A DNA stretch of 64,000 nucleotides from Streptomyces lichenis (GTDB lineage Bacteria; Actinomycetota; Actinomycetes; Streptomycetales; Streptomycetaceae). Shown piece by piece: positions 44,015 through 52,488 of this stretch. The notes beneath the pieces are model-generated. The model was not told the origin of the DNA and did not search any database. It worked only from the letters and a program-made list of their open reading frames with translations. The stretch is taken from assembly GCF_023218175.1 (NCBI RefSeq), contig NZ_JALPTH010000002.1, positions 357,051-421,050 of the forward strand, read 5' to 3'. How positions within the stretch are numbered: the first letter of the stretch is position 1; each line of letters starts with the position of its first letter. The position numbers and the translations under genes were made by a program.

Positions 44015-45283
44015 GTGGCGTCCAACAGGCCTGCCCCCGAGACCTCTTACGGTCCGGGTGGCTCCCTTGGCATCACGGCCGCTCCGGCCGGTCCGTTCTC
44101 CCCTTCCGGCTTCCCGGGCACCGCCCCGGCAAACGACCCGTTCGGCCCGGAGGCCTCGTTCGGCCCGGAGATTTCGTCGGGCGCGGACGGCACGTTCGGC
44201 TCGGACGTCCCGGATGGCTCGTTCGAGGAGTGGAACCCCACCGAGGAGACTGTCCGCCCCGTGCGCGGCCGGCACCGGGTGGCCAAGCAGCGTGGCGGTC
44301 TGGCCCGTAGTTCCACCGTCCTCGGCGTGGGTGTCATCGCGGCGGTCGGCGCGGGCGGCATGGCCACCGCGCAGAGCAAGCCGCCGGTCTCCATCTCCCT
44401 CCCGGACGCCGTCGCCGACAAGCTCCCGGACGCCAAGTCGCTGCCCGGTATCGGCTCGCTGATATCCGGTGACGAGGAGTCGGGCGAGGGCGCGGGCGGT
44501 ACGGTCGCGGCCCCGGAGACGGCGGCCCTGGCCACCACCTCCTTGGCCGGTACCGCCGACCGGAGCGGCGCCGCCGACGCCGGCGAGGCGCTGCGCGCCC
44601 GGATCCTCCAGCAGGCCGAGCAGGCCCAGGCGTCCGCCGACGCCGAGGCGCGGACCGCCGCCGAGCGGAAGGCCGCCGAACAGGCCGCCACCGAGGCCGC
44701 GAAGCAGCACGGCGCGGCGGAGAAGGCCGCCGAGGCCGAGAAGGCGAAGAAGGAAGCGGCGGCGAAGAAGGCCGCCGAGGCGAAGGCGAAGGCCGAGGCC
44801 GAGGCCAAGGCCCAGGCGGCCGCCGAGGCGGAGGCCGAGGCGGAGGAGCCCGCCCCGGCGGAGAAGCCGGCCGAGGCGGCGGGCGACTGGTCGCTGCCCA
44901 CCTCCTCGTACACCATCACCTCCACCTTCGGGCAGGCCGGCTCGATGTGGTCCTCCGGCTACCACACCGGTCTCGACCTGGCTGCGCCGACCGGTACGCC
45001 CGCCAAGGCGGTCCACGGCGCCACGGTCAAGTCGGCCGGCTGGTCGGGCTCCTACGGCTACCGCATCGTGCTGGAGCTGTCGGACGGCACCGAGGTCTGG
45101 TACTGCCACCTGTCCTCGATGACGGTCGCCGCCGGGCAGCAGGTCGGCGCCGGGGAGACCATCGGCCGGGTCGGCGCCACCGGCAACGTCACCGGGCCGC
45201 ATCTGCACCTGGAGGTCCACACCCCGGGCGGCCAGGGCATCGACCCGCTCTCCTGGCTGCGCGGCAAGGGCCTCACGGTCTGA
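44015..45283 (+). CDS. Riboswitch-controlled M23 peptidase
   Basis: Cell-wall peptidase of 422 residues. An N-terminal cytosolic region with GFPGTAPAND and FGPE-type repeats leads to a basic stretch (RGRHRVAKQRGG) and a single membrane/signal-anchor segment at about residues 100-118. An Ala/Glu/Lys coiled coil (about 190-300) follows, then the M23 domain with GYHTGLDLAAP, YGYRIVLELSDG and GPHLHLEVH zinc ligands. GTG 44015 is preceded by AAAGGAG at nine bases, directly after the c-di-AMP riboswitch. It likely remodels peptidoglycan when osmotic or envelope signalling lowers c-di-AMP. Confidence 0.9.
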   Translation: MASNRPAPETSYGPGGSLGITAAPAGPFSPSGFPGTAPANDPFGPEASFGPEISSGADGTFGSDVPDGSFEEWNPTEETVRPVRGRHRVAKQRGGLARSSTVLGVGVIAAVGAGGMATAQSKPPVSISLPDAVADKLPDAKSLPGIGSLISGDEESGEGAGGTVAAPETAALATTSLAGTADRSGAADAGEALRARILQQAEQAQASADAEARTAAERKAAEQAATEAAKQHGAAEKAAEAEKAKKEAAAKKAAEAKAKAEAEAKAQAAAEAEAEAEEPAPAEKPAEAAGDWSLPTSSYTITSTFGQAGSMWSSGYHTGLDLAAPTGTPAKAVHGATVKSAGWSGSYGYRIVLELSDGTEVWYCHLSSMTVAAGQQVGAGETIGRVGATGNVTGPHLHLEVHTPGGQGIDPLSWLRGKGLTV

Positions 45284-45413
45284 CGGCAGCGGCCCCCCGG
45301 CCCCCCCGCCCGCGCCCGCTCTCCTCTTCCGCGGTTCCCCCGGTTGGCGCACCCCGGGGGGAACAGCACCCTGGGGCGGAATAGCGCTCCGGCGGGGGCG
45401 CGTTCTGCCCTCC

Positions 45414-46358
45414 ATGACCTCTCTCCGCAAGCTGGGCACGTCCGACCTGCTCGTCTTCCCGCTCGCCCTGGGCGGCAACGTCTTCGGCTGGACCGCCGAC
45501 CGGGCGCAGTCCTTCGCCGTGCTCGACGCCTATACGGCGGCCGGCGGGAACTTCGTCGACACCGCCGACACCTACTCCTCCTGGGCCCCCGGCAACCGGG
45601 GCGGCGAGTCGGAGACGATCATCGGCGAGTGGCTGGCCGCCCGCGGCAACCGGGCGGACGTCCTGATCGCCACCAAGGCCGGTGCCCACCCCGACTTCAA
45701 GGGGCTGGCCCCCGCCACCCTCCGGGCGGCCGTGGAGGAGTCGCTGCGCCGGCTGGGCACCGACCACATCGACCTCTTCTACACCCACTACGACGACCCC
45801 TCCGTCCCGGTCGAGGAGTTCGTGCCGGTGCTGGACCAGCTGGTCCGGGACGGCAAGGTACGGGCGATCGCCGCCTCCAACATCTCGCCCGAGCGGCTCC
45901 GGGAGGCGCTGGACTTCTCGGCCCGCGAGGGGCTGGCCGCCTACAGCGCCCTGCAGCCGCACTACAACCTGGTCTCCCGCGACACCTACGAGGGCGGGCT
46001 GCGCGACCTCGTCGAGCGCGAGGGGCTGGCGGCCGTGCCGTACTACGCCCTGGCCTCGGGCTTCCTCACCGGCAAGTACCGGCCGGGCACCGAGGTGGAC
46101 AGCGCCCGGGCGGGCGGCGCCGCCAAGCACCTGGAGTCCGACCGCGGCCGGAAGGTGCTCGCCGCGCTCGACCGGGTCGCCGAGGCCCACGGGGCGGAGC
46201 CGGCGACGGTGGCCCTGGCCTGGCTCGCCGCGCAGCCCACGGTCGCCGCGCCGATCGCCTCCGCCCGCACCGTGGAGCAGCTGCCGGCCCTGCTGGCGCT
46301 CGCCGACCTCACGCTGACCGACGAGGACCTGGCCGCGCTGACCGCCGCCTCGGACTGA
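45414..46358 (+). CDS. Aldo/keto reductase
   Basis: NADPH-dependent oxidoreductase of 314 residues. It begins RKLGTSDLLVFPLALGGNVFGWT, with the active-site Asp-Tyr in FVDTADTYSSW, YTHYDDPSVPVEE and NISPERLREAL. Cofactor-binding residues toward the C terminus (ALASGFLTGKY, PIASARTVEQL) are intact. Substrate is unknown; this class covers many soluble carbonyl reductases. It is preceded by a Pro-rich intergenic stretch of 130 bases and ends near the convergent PrsW-like gene. Confidence 0.9.
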   Translation: MTSLRKLGTSDLLVFPLALGGNVFGWTADRAQSFAVLDAYTAAGGNFVDTADTYSSWAPGNRGGESETIIGEWLAARGNRADVLIATKAGAHPDFKGLAPATLRAAVEESLRRLGTDHIDLFYTHYDDPSVPVEEFVPVLDQLVRDGKVRAIAASNISPERLREALDFSAREGLAAYSALQPHYNLVSRDTYEGGLRDLVEREGLAAVPYYALASGFLTGKYRPGTEVDSARAGGAAKHLESDRGRKVLAALDRVAEAHGAEPATVALAWLAAQPTVAAPIASARTVEQLPALLALADLTLTDEDLAALTAASD

Positions 46359-46381
46359 GCCGCGCGGAAGACCGCCGGCGG

Positions 46382-47719
46382 TCAGTTGCGGTACGGGTTG
46401 TAGCCGCCCCCGTAGTTGAGGTGCGGGGGCGGTGTCCACACCCGGCCGGTGGCCTGGGCCGCGTAGGTGAGGGCGGGCCCGGCCACCTCCTTGCGCTGCC
46501 AGAGGTGGTGCAGCAGCTCCTGCTCCCGGGCGGCGAAGTCCCCGTCGGCGTTCCCCCGGCGGGCGCGGTGGCGCAGGAAGGCCAGCGAGGTGGCGAACGC
46601 CTCGTACTCCCCGACCGCCGTCGCGGCGGCCGGGCCGAAGCAGCGGGCGGCATAGGCCCGGGCCAGCTCCCGGGCGCGCATCGAGGAGAGCGCCCGGGGG
46701 ACGGCCGGGGCCAGCCAGCCGGCCGCCGCGTACACCGGGAGCTCGCCGGATATCGTGCGCAGCTCGCTCTGGCGCGACCAGATCGCCAGCCAGGTCAGCA
46801 GCCCGAACACCGGCACCATGATCATCCCGTAGACCGCGAGGAAGCCCCAGGGGCCGATCGACGCCGAGCCGTTCCACAGGGCGTGCATGCCCATCGCCAG
46901 GACCAGCCCGGTGAGCGGCAGCAGCACCCGGCGGAACCGGTGGCGGCGGGCGGCGGCCGCCGCGAGGCCGAAGCCTATGCCGGTGAACACGGTGAACAGC
47001 GGGTGGGCGAACGGGGACATCACGATCCGCACGAAGAAGGTCCCGGCCGTGACGGACGCGAACCCGGCGGTGCCGATCTCCTGGTCCTCGCCGAAGGCGT
47101 TGCCCAGGTAGAGGATGTTCTCGGTGAAGGCGAAGCCGGTCGCGGAGAAGCCGGCGACCACCACCCCGTCCACGATGCCGGTGAAGTCCCGGCGGCGGAA
47201 GAGGAAGACCAGCAGCACGGCGACCGCCTTGGCGCTCTCCTCCACGATGGGCGCCACCACGGTCGCGCCGATGGTGTCCGCGGAGCCGGGGTCGGCGGTG
47301 GCGGTGGCTATCCAGCGGGTGGCGAAGGTGTTCGCCACGATGGCGACCAGGGTCGCCGCGCAGGCGCCCCAGGCGAACGCGAAGAGCAGGTTCCGCCAGG
47401 GGCAGGGCTCGACCCGGTCCAGCCAGCGGAAGGCGGCCAGCAGCAGCGGCACCGGCAGCAGCGCCAGGCCGAGGCCGACCAGGAAGCCCTGGGTGCCGGT
47501 CTGCTCCCGGACCAGCGCGAGGATCACCAGTCCGCACAGGGCGAGGACGAGGGCCAGCGCGACCGCCCGCACCAGCTTGCTGCGCCACAGGGCCCGGCGC
47601 GGCTTGTACCGCCAGCGGGCGCGCTCCGGCACCGCGGCGAACGCCGGCTCCGGTTCGTAGGCCGGGACCGGCGGCTGCTGCGGGAGGTGCGGGCTGGGGT
47701 GCACGGACGAGTGGGACAC
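46382..47719 (-). CDS. PrsW-family intramembrane protease
   Basis: A 445-residue membrane protein with about eight helices. The PrsW signatures are VVAPIVEESAKAVAVL (E-E-x-x-K), FSATGFAFTENILYLGN (F-x-x-x-E) and a late His in MGMHALWNG. PrsW degrades anti-sigma factors in Bacillus, but Streptomyces targets are not known. The C-terminal 110 residues are cytosolic. I chose GTG 47719 because TAGGGT lies seven bases before it (possible leaderless promoter); GTG 47749 is alternative. It follows trmB on the same strand. Confidence 0.85.
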   Translation of the reverse strand: MSHSSVHPSPHLPQQPPVPAYEPEPAFAAVPERARWRYKPRRALWRSKLVRAVALALVLALCGLVILALVREQTGTQGFLVGLGLALLPVPLLLAAFRWLDRVEPCPWRNLLFAFAWGACAATLVAIVANTFATRWIATATADPGSADTIGATVVAPIVEESAKAVAVLLVFLFRRRDFTGIVDGVVVAGFSATGFAFTENILYLGNAFGEDQEIGTAGFASVTAGTFFVRIVMSPFAHPLFTVFTGIGFGLAAAAARRHRFRRVLLPLTGLVLAMGMHALWNGSASIGPWGFLAVYGMIMVPVFGLLTWLAIWSRQSELRTISGELPVYAAAGWLAPAVPRALSSMRARELARAYAARCFGPAAATAVGEYEAFATSLAFLRHRARRGNADGDFAAREQELLHHLWQRKEVAGPALTYAAQATGRVWTPPPHLNYGGGYNPYRN

Positions 47720-47795
47720 GCGATCGACCCTAGCGACCGCCACTGACACCCTGCGACGAGTGTGCTACCGGCATAACGGGAATCACAGCCTCCGT

Positions 47796-48569
47796 CTAAG
47801 CGGACGGGACCCGGGTGAACAGCAGGTCGTGCACCGGATGCCCCTTGTCCAGCCCCTGCCCCTCGAAGCGGGTGAGCGGCCGGAACGCGGGACGGGGCGC
47901 GTAGCCGCCGTCCGGCTGGGTGTTGGCGAAGCCGGGGTGCGCGGTCAGCACCTCCAGCATCTGCTCGGCGTACGGCTCCCAGTCCGTGGCGCAGTGCAGC
48001 ACGGCCCCCGGCCGCATCCGGCTCGCGGCCAGCGACAGGAACTCGGGCTGGATCAGCCGCCGCTTGTGGTGCCGCTTCTTGGGCCAGGGGTCGGGGAAGT
48101 ACACCCGCATCCCGTCGAGGGCGTCCTCGGGGAGCATCTCGCGCAGCAGGATGATGGCGTCACCGTTGGCCACCCGGACGTTGGTCAGCCCGGCGCGGTC
48201 GGCGAGCCCGAGCAGATTGCCCTGGCCGGGGGTGTGGACGTCCACCGCCAGGATGCCGGTGGACGGGTCGTCCGCGGCCATCCGGGCGGTCGCCTCACCC
48301 ATGCCGAAGCCGATCTCCAGGACGACCGGAAGCCCGTCGAACAGGGCGCCCAGGTCGAGCCGCCGCTGCCCGTCGATGTCCAGCCCCCAGGTGCCCCACA
48401 GCCTGGTCAGGGCGTCCGCCTGCCCTGGGGTGACGCGGCTGCGGCGCGGCTGGAAGCTGCGGATGCGCCGCTCGAAGTGGGACCCGGCGGGGTCGGGCGC
48501 GGGGCCCTCCGGGAAGCGGGGCTCCCCCTTGGGGCGGCGGTGCACGGCGGTATCAGGGAACTCAGACAC
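47796..48569 (-). CDS. trmB: tRNA (guanine-N7-)-methyltransferase TrmB
   Basis: SAM-dependent methylation of guanosine 46 in tRNA. The 257-residue protein has PVVLEIGFGMGEAT (SAM motif), ILAVDVHTPG, MRVYFPDPWPKKRHHKRRLI (hallmark) and HCATDWEPYAEQM. The N-terminal 50 residues are extended and basic. GTG 48569 lies nine bases after TAGAAT, a possible -10, so translation may be leaderless or nearly so. It sits between the LhgO-like gene upstream and PrsW-like gene downstream on the same strand. Confidence 0.94.
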   Translation of the reverse strand: MSEFPDTAVHRRPKGEPRFPEGPAPDPAGSHFERRIRSFQPRRSRVTPGQADALTRLWGTWGLDIDGQRRLDLGALFDGLPVVLEIGFGMGEATARMAADDPSTGILAVDVHTPGQGNLLGLADRAGLTNVRVANGDAIILLREMLPEDALDGMRVYFPDPWPKKRHHKRRLIQPEFLSLAASRMRPGAVLHCATDWEPYAEQMLEVLTAHPGFANTQPDGGYAPRPAFRPLTRFEGQGLDKGHPVHDLLFTRVPSA

Positions 48570-48581
48570 AATGCCCCGATT

Positions 48582-49868
48582 CTACGGGCCCGCCGCCGGA
48601 GACGGATGGGGCCGGGGACGGTCGCCGGCCGGGGCCGCCGGGCGGTCCAGGTGGAGCAGGGCGCGGCGGGCCACCTCGCGGCCGATGGGGAGGGAGGCGG
48701 TGGCCGCGGGGGAGGGGGCGTTGAGCACATGGACCGTGCGGTGCGCCTCGCGCAGCAGGAAGTCGTCGGCCAGCGTCCCGTCCCGCAGCACCGCCTGCGC
48801 CCGCACGCCCGCCGGGGCGGGGCGCAGATCGGCCTCCGCCACCTCGGGCAGCAGTCGGCGCACCGCCTCGGTGAAGGCGCGCTTGGACAGCGAGCGGTGC
48901 AGCTCCCCCGCCCCGTACCGCCAGTGGCGGCGGGCTGTCCGCCAGGAGCCCGGCCAGACCAGCGTGGCGGCCAGCTCCCGGGGGCGCACCACCGACCAGT
49001 CGTACCCCTCGCGGCCGAGCGCGGGCACCGCGTTGGGCCCGACGTGCACCCCGCCGTCGACACCCCGGGTCAGATGCACCCCGAGGAAGGGGAACGCCGG
49101 GTCGGGCACCGGGTAGACCAGCCCGCGCACCAGCCCGGGCCGCGCCAGCGCGTAGTACTCGCCCCGGAACGGCACGATCCGCATCCCCGGGTCGTCCCCG
49201 GCCAGCCGGGCCACCCGGTCGCAGTGCAGCCCCGCGCAGTTCACCAGCACCCGGCCGCGCACCACCGCCCCGGCCGTGGTGCGCACGGCCACCCCCCAGG
49301 GCCGCCGGTCCACCGCGGCCACCTCGGCCCCGTACCGCACCTCCGCGCCGCACGCGCCGGCCGACTCCGCCAGCTGCGCCGCCACCGCCCCGTAGTCGCA
49401 GATCCCGGTCGAGCCCACATGGATGCCGGCCAGCCCGCGCACCCGCGGCTCGTACTCGGCGATCTGCGCCGGGCCCAGCTCCCGCACCGGGATGCCGTTC
49501 TCCCGGCCGCGCTGCACCAGGGCGTGCAGCCGGGGCAGTTCGGCGCGCCCGGTGGCGACGATCAGCTTGCCCGTCACCTCGTGCGGCAGCCCGTACTCCG
49601 CGCAGAACTTCACCATCTCCGCCGCGCCCCGCACCGCGTACCGCGCCTTCAGGGAGCCGGGGCGGTAGTAGATCCCGCTGTGGATCACCCCGCTGTTCCG
49701 CCCGGTCTGGTGGCGGGCCGGGCCGCCCTCCTTCTCCAGGACCACCACCCGGGTGCCCGGGGCGGCCCGGGTGAGGGCATAGGCGGTCGACAGCCCGACG
49801 ATCCCGCCACCGATCACGAGCACGTCGCAGTCGAAACCCCGACCGCCCTGGCTGCCGTACGCGGACAC
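48582..49868 (-). CDS. lhgO: L-2-hydroxyglutarate oxidase-like FAD protein
   Basis: FAD-dependent oxidoreductase of the DAO family, 428 residues. CDVLVIGGGIVGLSTAYAL is the dinucleotide-binding motif, HQTGRNSGVIHSGIYYRPGS is the LhgO signature, and GGVHVGPNAVPALGREGY occurs late. It likely oxidizes L-2-hydroxyglutarate to 2-oxoglutarate. GTG 49868 is chosen because GGGAGG lies eight bases upstream; the open frame continues far upstream and is rejected. The C terminus is a Pro-rich tail. It ends 12 bases before the trmB start. Confidence 0.88.
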   Translation of the reverse strand: MSAYGSQGGRGFDCDVLVIGGGIVGLSTAYALTRAAPGTRVVVLEKEGGPARHQTGRNSGVIHSGIYYRPGSLKARYAVRGAAEMVKFCAEYGLPHEVTGKLIVATGRAELPRLHALVQRGRENGIPVRELGPAQIAEYEPRVRGLAGIHVGSTGICDYGAVAAQLAESAGACGAEVRYGAEVAAVDRRPWGVAVRTTAGAVVRGRVLVNCAGLHCDRVARLAGDDPGMRIVPFRGEYYALARPGLVRGLVYPVPDPAFPFLGVHLTRGVDGGVHVGPNAVPALGREGYDWSVVRPRELAATLVWPGSWRTARRHWRYGAGELHRSLSKRAFTEAVRRLLPEVAEADLRPAPAGVRAQAVLRDGTLADDFLLREAHRTVHVLNAPSPAATASLPIGREVARRALLHLDRPAAPAGDRPRPHPSPAAGP

Positions 49869-49966
49869 CTGTGCCACCTCCCACCCCAGATAGTGCACTG
49901 GCCCACTGACAACCGCCCTAAACCGCTTCCGCCCCGCGACCTCGCCCCCACCCCGGGGGAGGCGGC

Positions 49967-51445
49967 TCAGGCCGTCGTCATCAGCAGCGGCCGGGCCCGC
50001 TCGCGCAGCTCGGCCACCCGGGGCTCGTCCCCGTACGGCTCCAGCCGGTGCAGCAGGTCCCGTACGTACTCGGTGGTCCGCGCCGAGGAGATCCGGTTGG
50101 CCACCTCCACCGCCCGCACCCCCGCCGCGCAGGCCGCGTCCAGGTTGCCCGACTCCAGCTCGGCGACCGCGCTCACCACCAGCCGCAGCCCGTGCGAGCG
50201 CACGAACTCCTCGGTCGGCCGGGACAGCGCCTGCTCGGTGAAGCGCCGCACCTGCCGGGGCAGCTTGAGGTCCCGGTAGCACTCGGCCGCGTCCGCCGCG
50301 AACCGGTCGTAGGAGTAGAAGCCCAGCCAGGACGGGTCGGCGTCGCCCTCCCGGGAGCGCTCCAGCCAGCCCTCCGCCGCCCGCAGCGCCGCCCCCGCCG
50401 CCGCCGAGTCGCCCGCCTTGGCGTGCGCCCGGGCCTCCACCAGCCGGAAGAACGACAGCGTCCGGGCCGTGGCCAGGCCCCGGTTCCGCTCCACCGCCGC
50501 CTGGGCCAGGTCCACTCCCTCGTCCGCGAAGCCCCGGTAGGTGGCCTGGAGCGACATCGACGCGAGGACGTACCCGCCGAGCGGCACGTCCGCGGCGGCC
50601 CGGGCCAGCCGCAGCGCCTGGATGTAGTAGCGCTGGGCGGCCTCCTGCTGCCCGGTGTCGAACGCCATCCAGCCCGCCAGCCGGGTCAGCTCGGCGGTCG
50701 CCCCGAACAGCGCGCGGCCGACCTCGTCGGAGTACGAGCCGAGCAGCAGCGGGGCCGCGTCCACCCGCAGGCACTCCGGCACCATCGAGGAGCGCCAGTC
50801 GCCGCCCCCGTACTTGGAGTCCCAGCGCCGGGCGTCCTCCGCGGCCTCCCGCAGCTTCGCCACATCGCTGTGCCCCACCCGGGTGAAGCCGCTCTCCTCC
50901 AGCGCGCAGGGCTCCCCGGCGGGCTCGGCCTCCGCATCCGGCCCGCTCTCCGCGGCGGGCGGCGGACTCGGGCGTTCCACCGAGGAGTCGGCCGGCGTTA
51001 TCAGCCAGCGGGAGACCGGGGTGGCGTACGCGCTGACCGCGAACGACCCGGCCAGCGACTGCCAGATGCCCCCCGCGCCGCCGCGCCGCCCGGCCAGGTC
51101 CAGCCGGTAGAGGTCGGTCGCCGACTTCACCGCCTCGCCGATGTCCCGGGGGAAGGCGAGCCCCACCTCGGGCGCCGGGTCGGCGTCGGCCAGCCCGATC
51201 TCGTGCAGCGGGACCGGCCGCCCCAGCTTCTGCCCGATGGCGGCGGCGATCAGATGCGGCGCGGCGCCCTGCGGGACCATGCCCTTGGAGACCCACCGGG
51301 CCACCGACGTCTTGTCGTACCGGAGGGTCAACCCGCGCTGCGCGCCCAGGTCGTTGACCCGCCGGGCGAGTCCGGCGTTGCTGATACCCGCGAGGGCGAG
51401 AACGGTGCCGAGCTTCTCGTTCGGCCCGCGTTGGTCCCTGGACAT
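49967..51445 (-). CDS. Sporulation-associated HTH/TPR-like regulator
   Basis: A 492-residue protein. The first 75 residues form a helix-turn-helix-like region ([38 protein letters not shown]). The remainder is mostly alpha-helical with TPR-like repeats ([40 protein letters not shown]). From memory it matches a Streptomyces sporulation-associated protein (S. griseus orf1590 type). It also has a linker ([20 protein letters not shown]). ATG 51445 follows GAGGGG. A very long spacer of about 1 kb separates it from the divergent gene, fitting a regulated promoter region. Confidence 0.8.
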   Translation of the reverse strand: MSRDQRGPNEKLGTVLALAGISNAGLARRVNDLGAQRGLTLRYDKTSVARWVSKGMVPQGAAPHLIAAAIGQKLGRPVPLHEIGLADADPAPEVGLAFPRDIGEAVKSATDLYRLDLAGRRGGAGGIWQSLAGSFAVSAYATPVSRWLITPADSSVERPSPPPAAESGPDAEAEPAGEPCALEESGFTRVGHSDVAKLREAAEDARRWDSKYGGGDWRSSMVPECLRVDAAPLLLGSYSDEVGRALFGATAELTRLAGWMAFDTGQQEAAQRYYIQALRLARAAADVPLGGYVLASMSLQATYRGFADEGVDLAQAAVERNRGLATARTLSFFRLVEARAHAKAGDSAAAGAALRAAEGWLERSREGDADPSWLGFYSYDRFAADAAECYRDLKLPRQVRRFTEQALSRPTEEFVRSHGLRLVVSAVAELESGNLDAACAAGVRAVEVANRISSARTTEYVRDLLHRLEPYGDEPRVAELRERARPLLMTTA

Positions 51446-52488
51446 GCGACGCCACCCCTCGACCACATGCGGCCGCCGCGACGCCAGGCATAGGCGCGCG
51501 GCATTCGTAAACCCAGCGTAGTTCGCCGCATGCCGACCGTTAAGGGTTGGTGTTCCGTATGGCGAGATTGTTGTGCGTACGGGTGGATGGATCCGGGCGC
51601 GTCCCGGGGCGGCCGCGTTCCGCGGGGCGTGACGGGGGGTGCGGGGAGTGCGGGGCCACCGGTACGGCCCGGGTGTACGGGCCACCGGTACGGCTCACGG
51701 GTACGGCGGCGGCGCGCCCGCGACGTGGACGCGCCCCGGCCGAAGCCGCCGCCCGGCGCCGGCCGGGGGCTGGTCGGAGCGCCGGCGGGCGTGCTCCCGG
51801 TGTGTGGCCGTGCGCCCGCCCGTGCGCTCTGCCGGGTGGGTCGGCCGGGCGGCTTCCATGGGTGTCGCGTGGGTCGGCCCGCCGTTCTGGAAGCGGTGGG
51901 CTGGGGGATACCGCCGCCTCATTCCCCGCGGGCGGCGGAGCGGTCCGGGGGGCGGACACCACGCCTCCCGGGCTGGTCCCGGGCCGGCTCCGCGCCCTGG
52001 GCCGGCCCTGGTCCGGTGCCGGGAGCCAGACCCGTCCGCCACCCGTGCCCACCACCCCGCCGACGCGGAATCGAGGTGCCGACCAGGCCGGAGACCAGCA
52101 GAGCGGCAGATCGGCGACCGCGCCGTGCCCGGTGGCCGAGCGCGCCGCGTCCGTGCCCGGCGCCCGGGCCGCGTCCGGGTCCCGGCCGCCCGGCCGCACC
52201 CGCGTACGGAACACGTGCGGGGAGCGCTCCGCTACGGCACTCGCGTACGTAATTGGCCGAAACCGATCGGTCATGCCCTGCCGCGGTGTGCCCCGGAACG
52301 TCCGGTTCCGCCGCTGCCCGCCCCTCCCACGGGCCGTCACCCGGCCCATGCCAGGGGCGTGTTCCCGTTTGGCGGGGCGCGCCCGGCACCCACCCCTGCG
52401 CGGCCTTGTCGTGGCAGCATGTCTCCAGCACTCCCGGCATATGAGCCGGGTTGTCCACAGCCTGTGGAGGCGGGGTCGGAGGCGGCTG
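51446..52488. other. Long intergenic region of about 1 kb
   Basis: The plus-strand frame through it is open but reads as Arg/Pro/Gly-rich nonsense and I do not call it. It contains tandem GCCACCGGTACGG-type repeats near 51655-51712, the promoter of the regulator gene, and an exact DnaA-box-like TTGTCCACA at 52451-52459 with the nearby complement CTGTGGA. The next gene start has GGAGG just upstream. Confidence 0.45.

Noticed and set aside
51547..52488. Upstream extension of the asparagine-synthetase-like frame
   Set aside because: Arg/Pro/Gly nonsense, no ribosome site at its start, and a good start with GGAGG exists at 52489.
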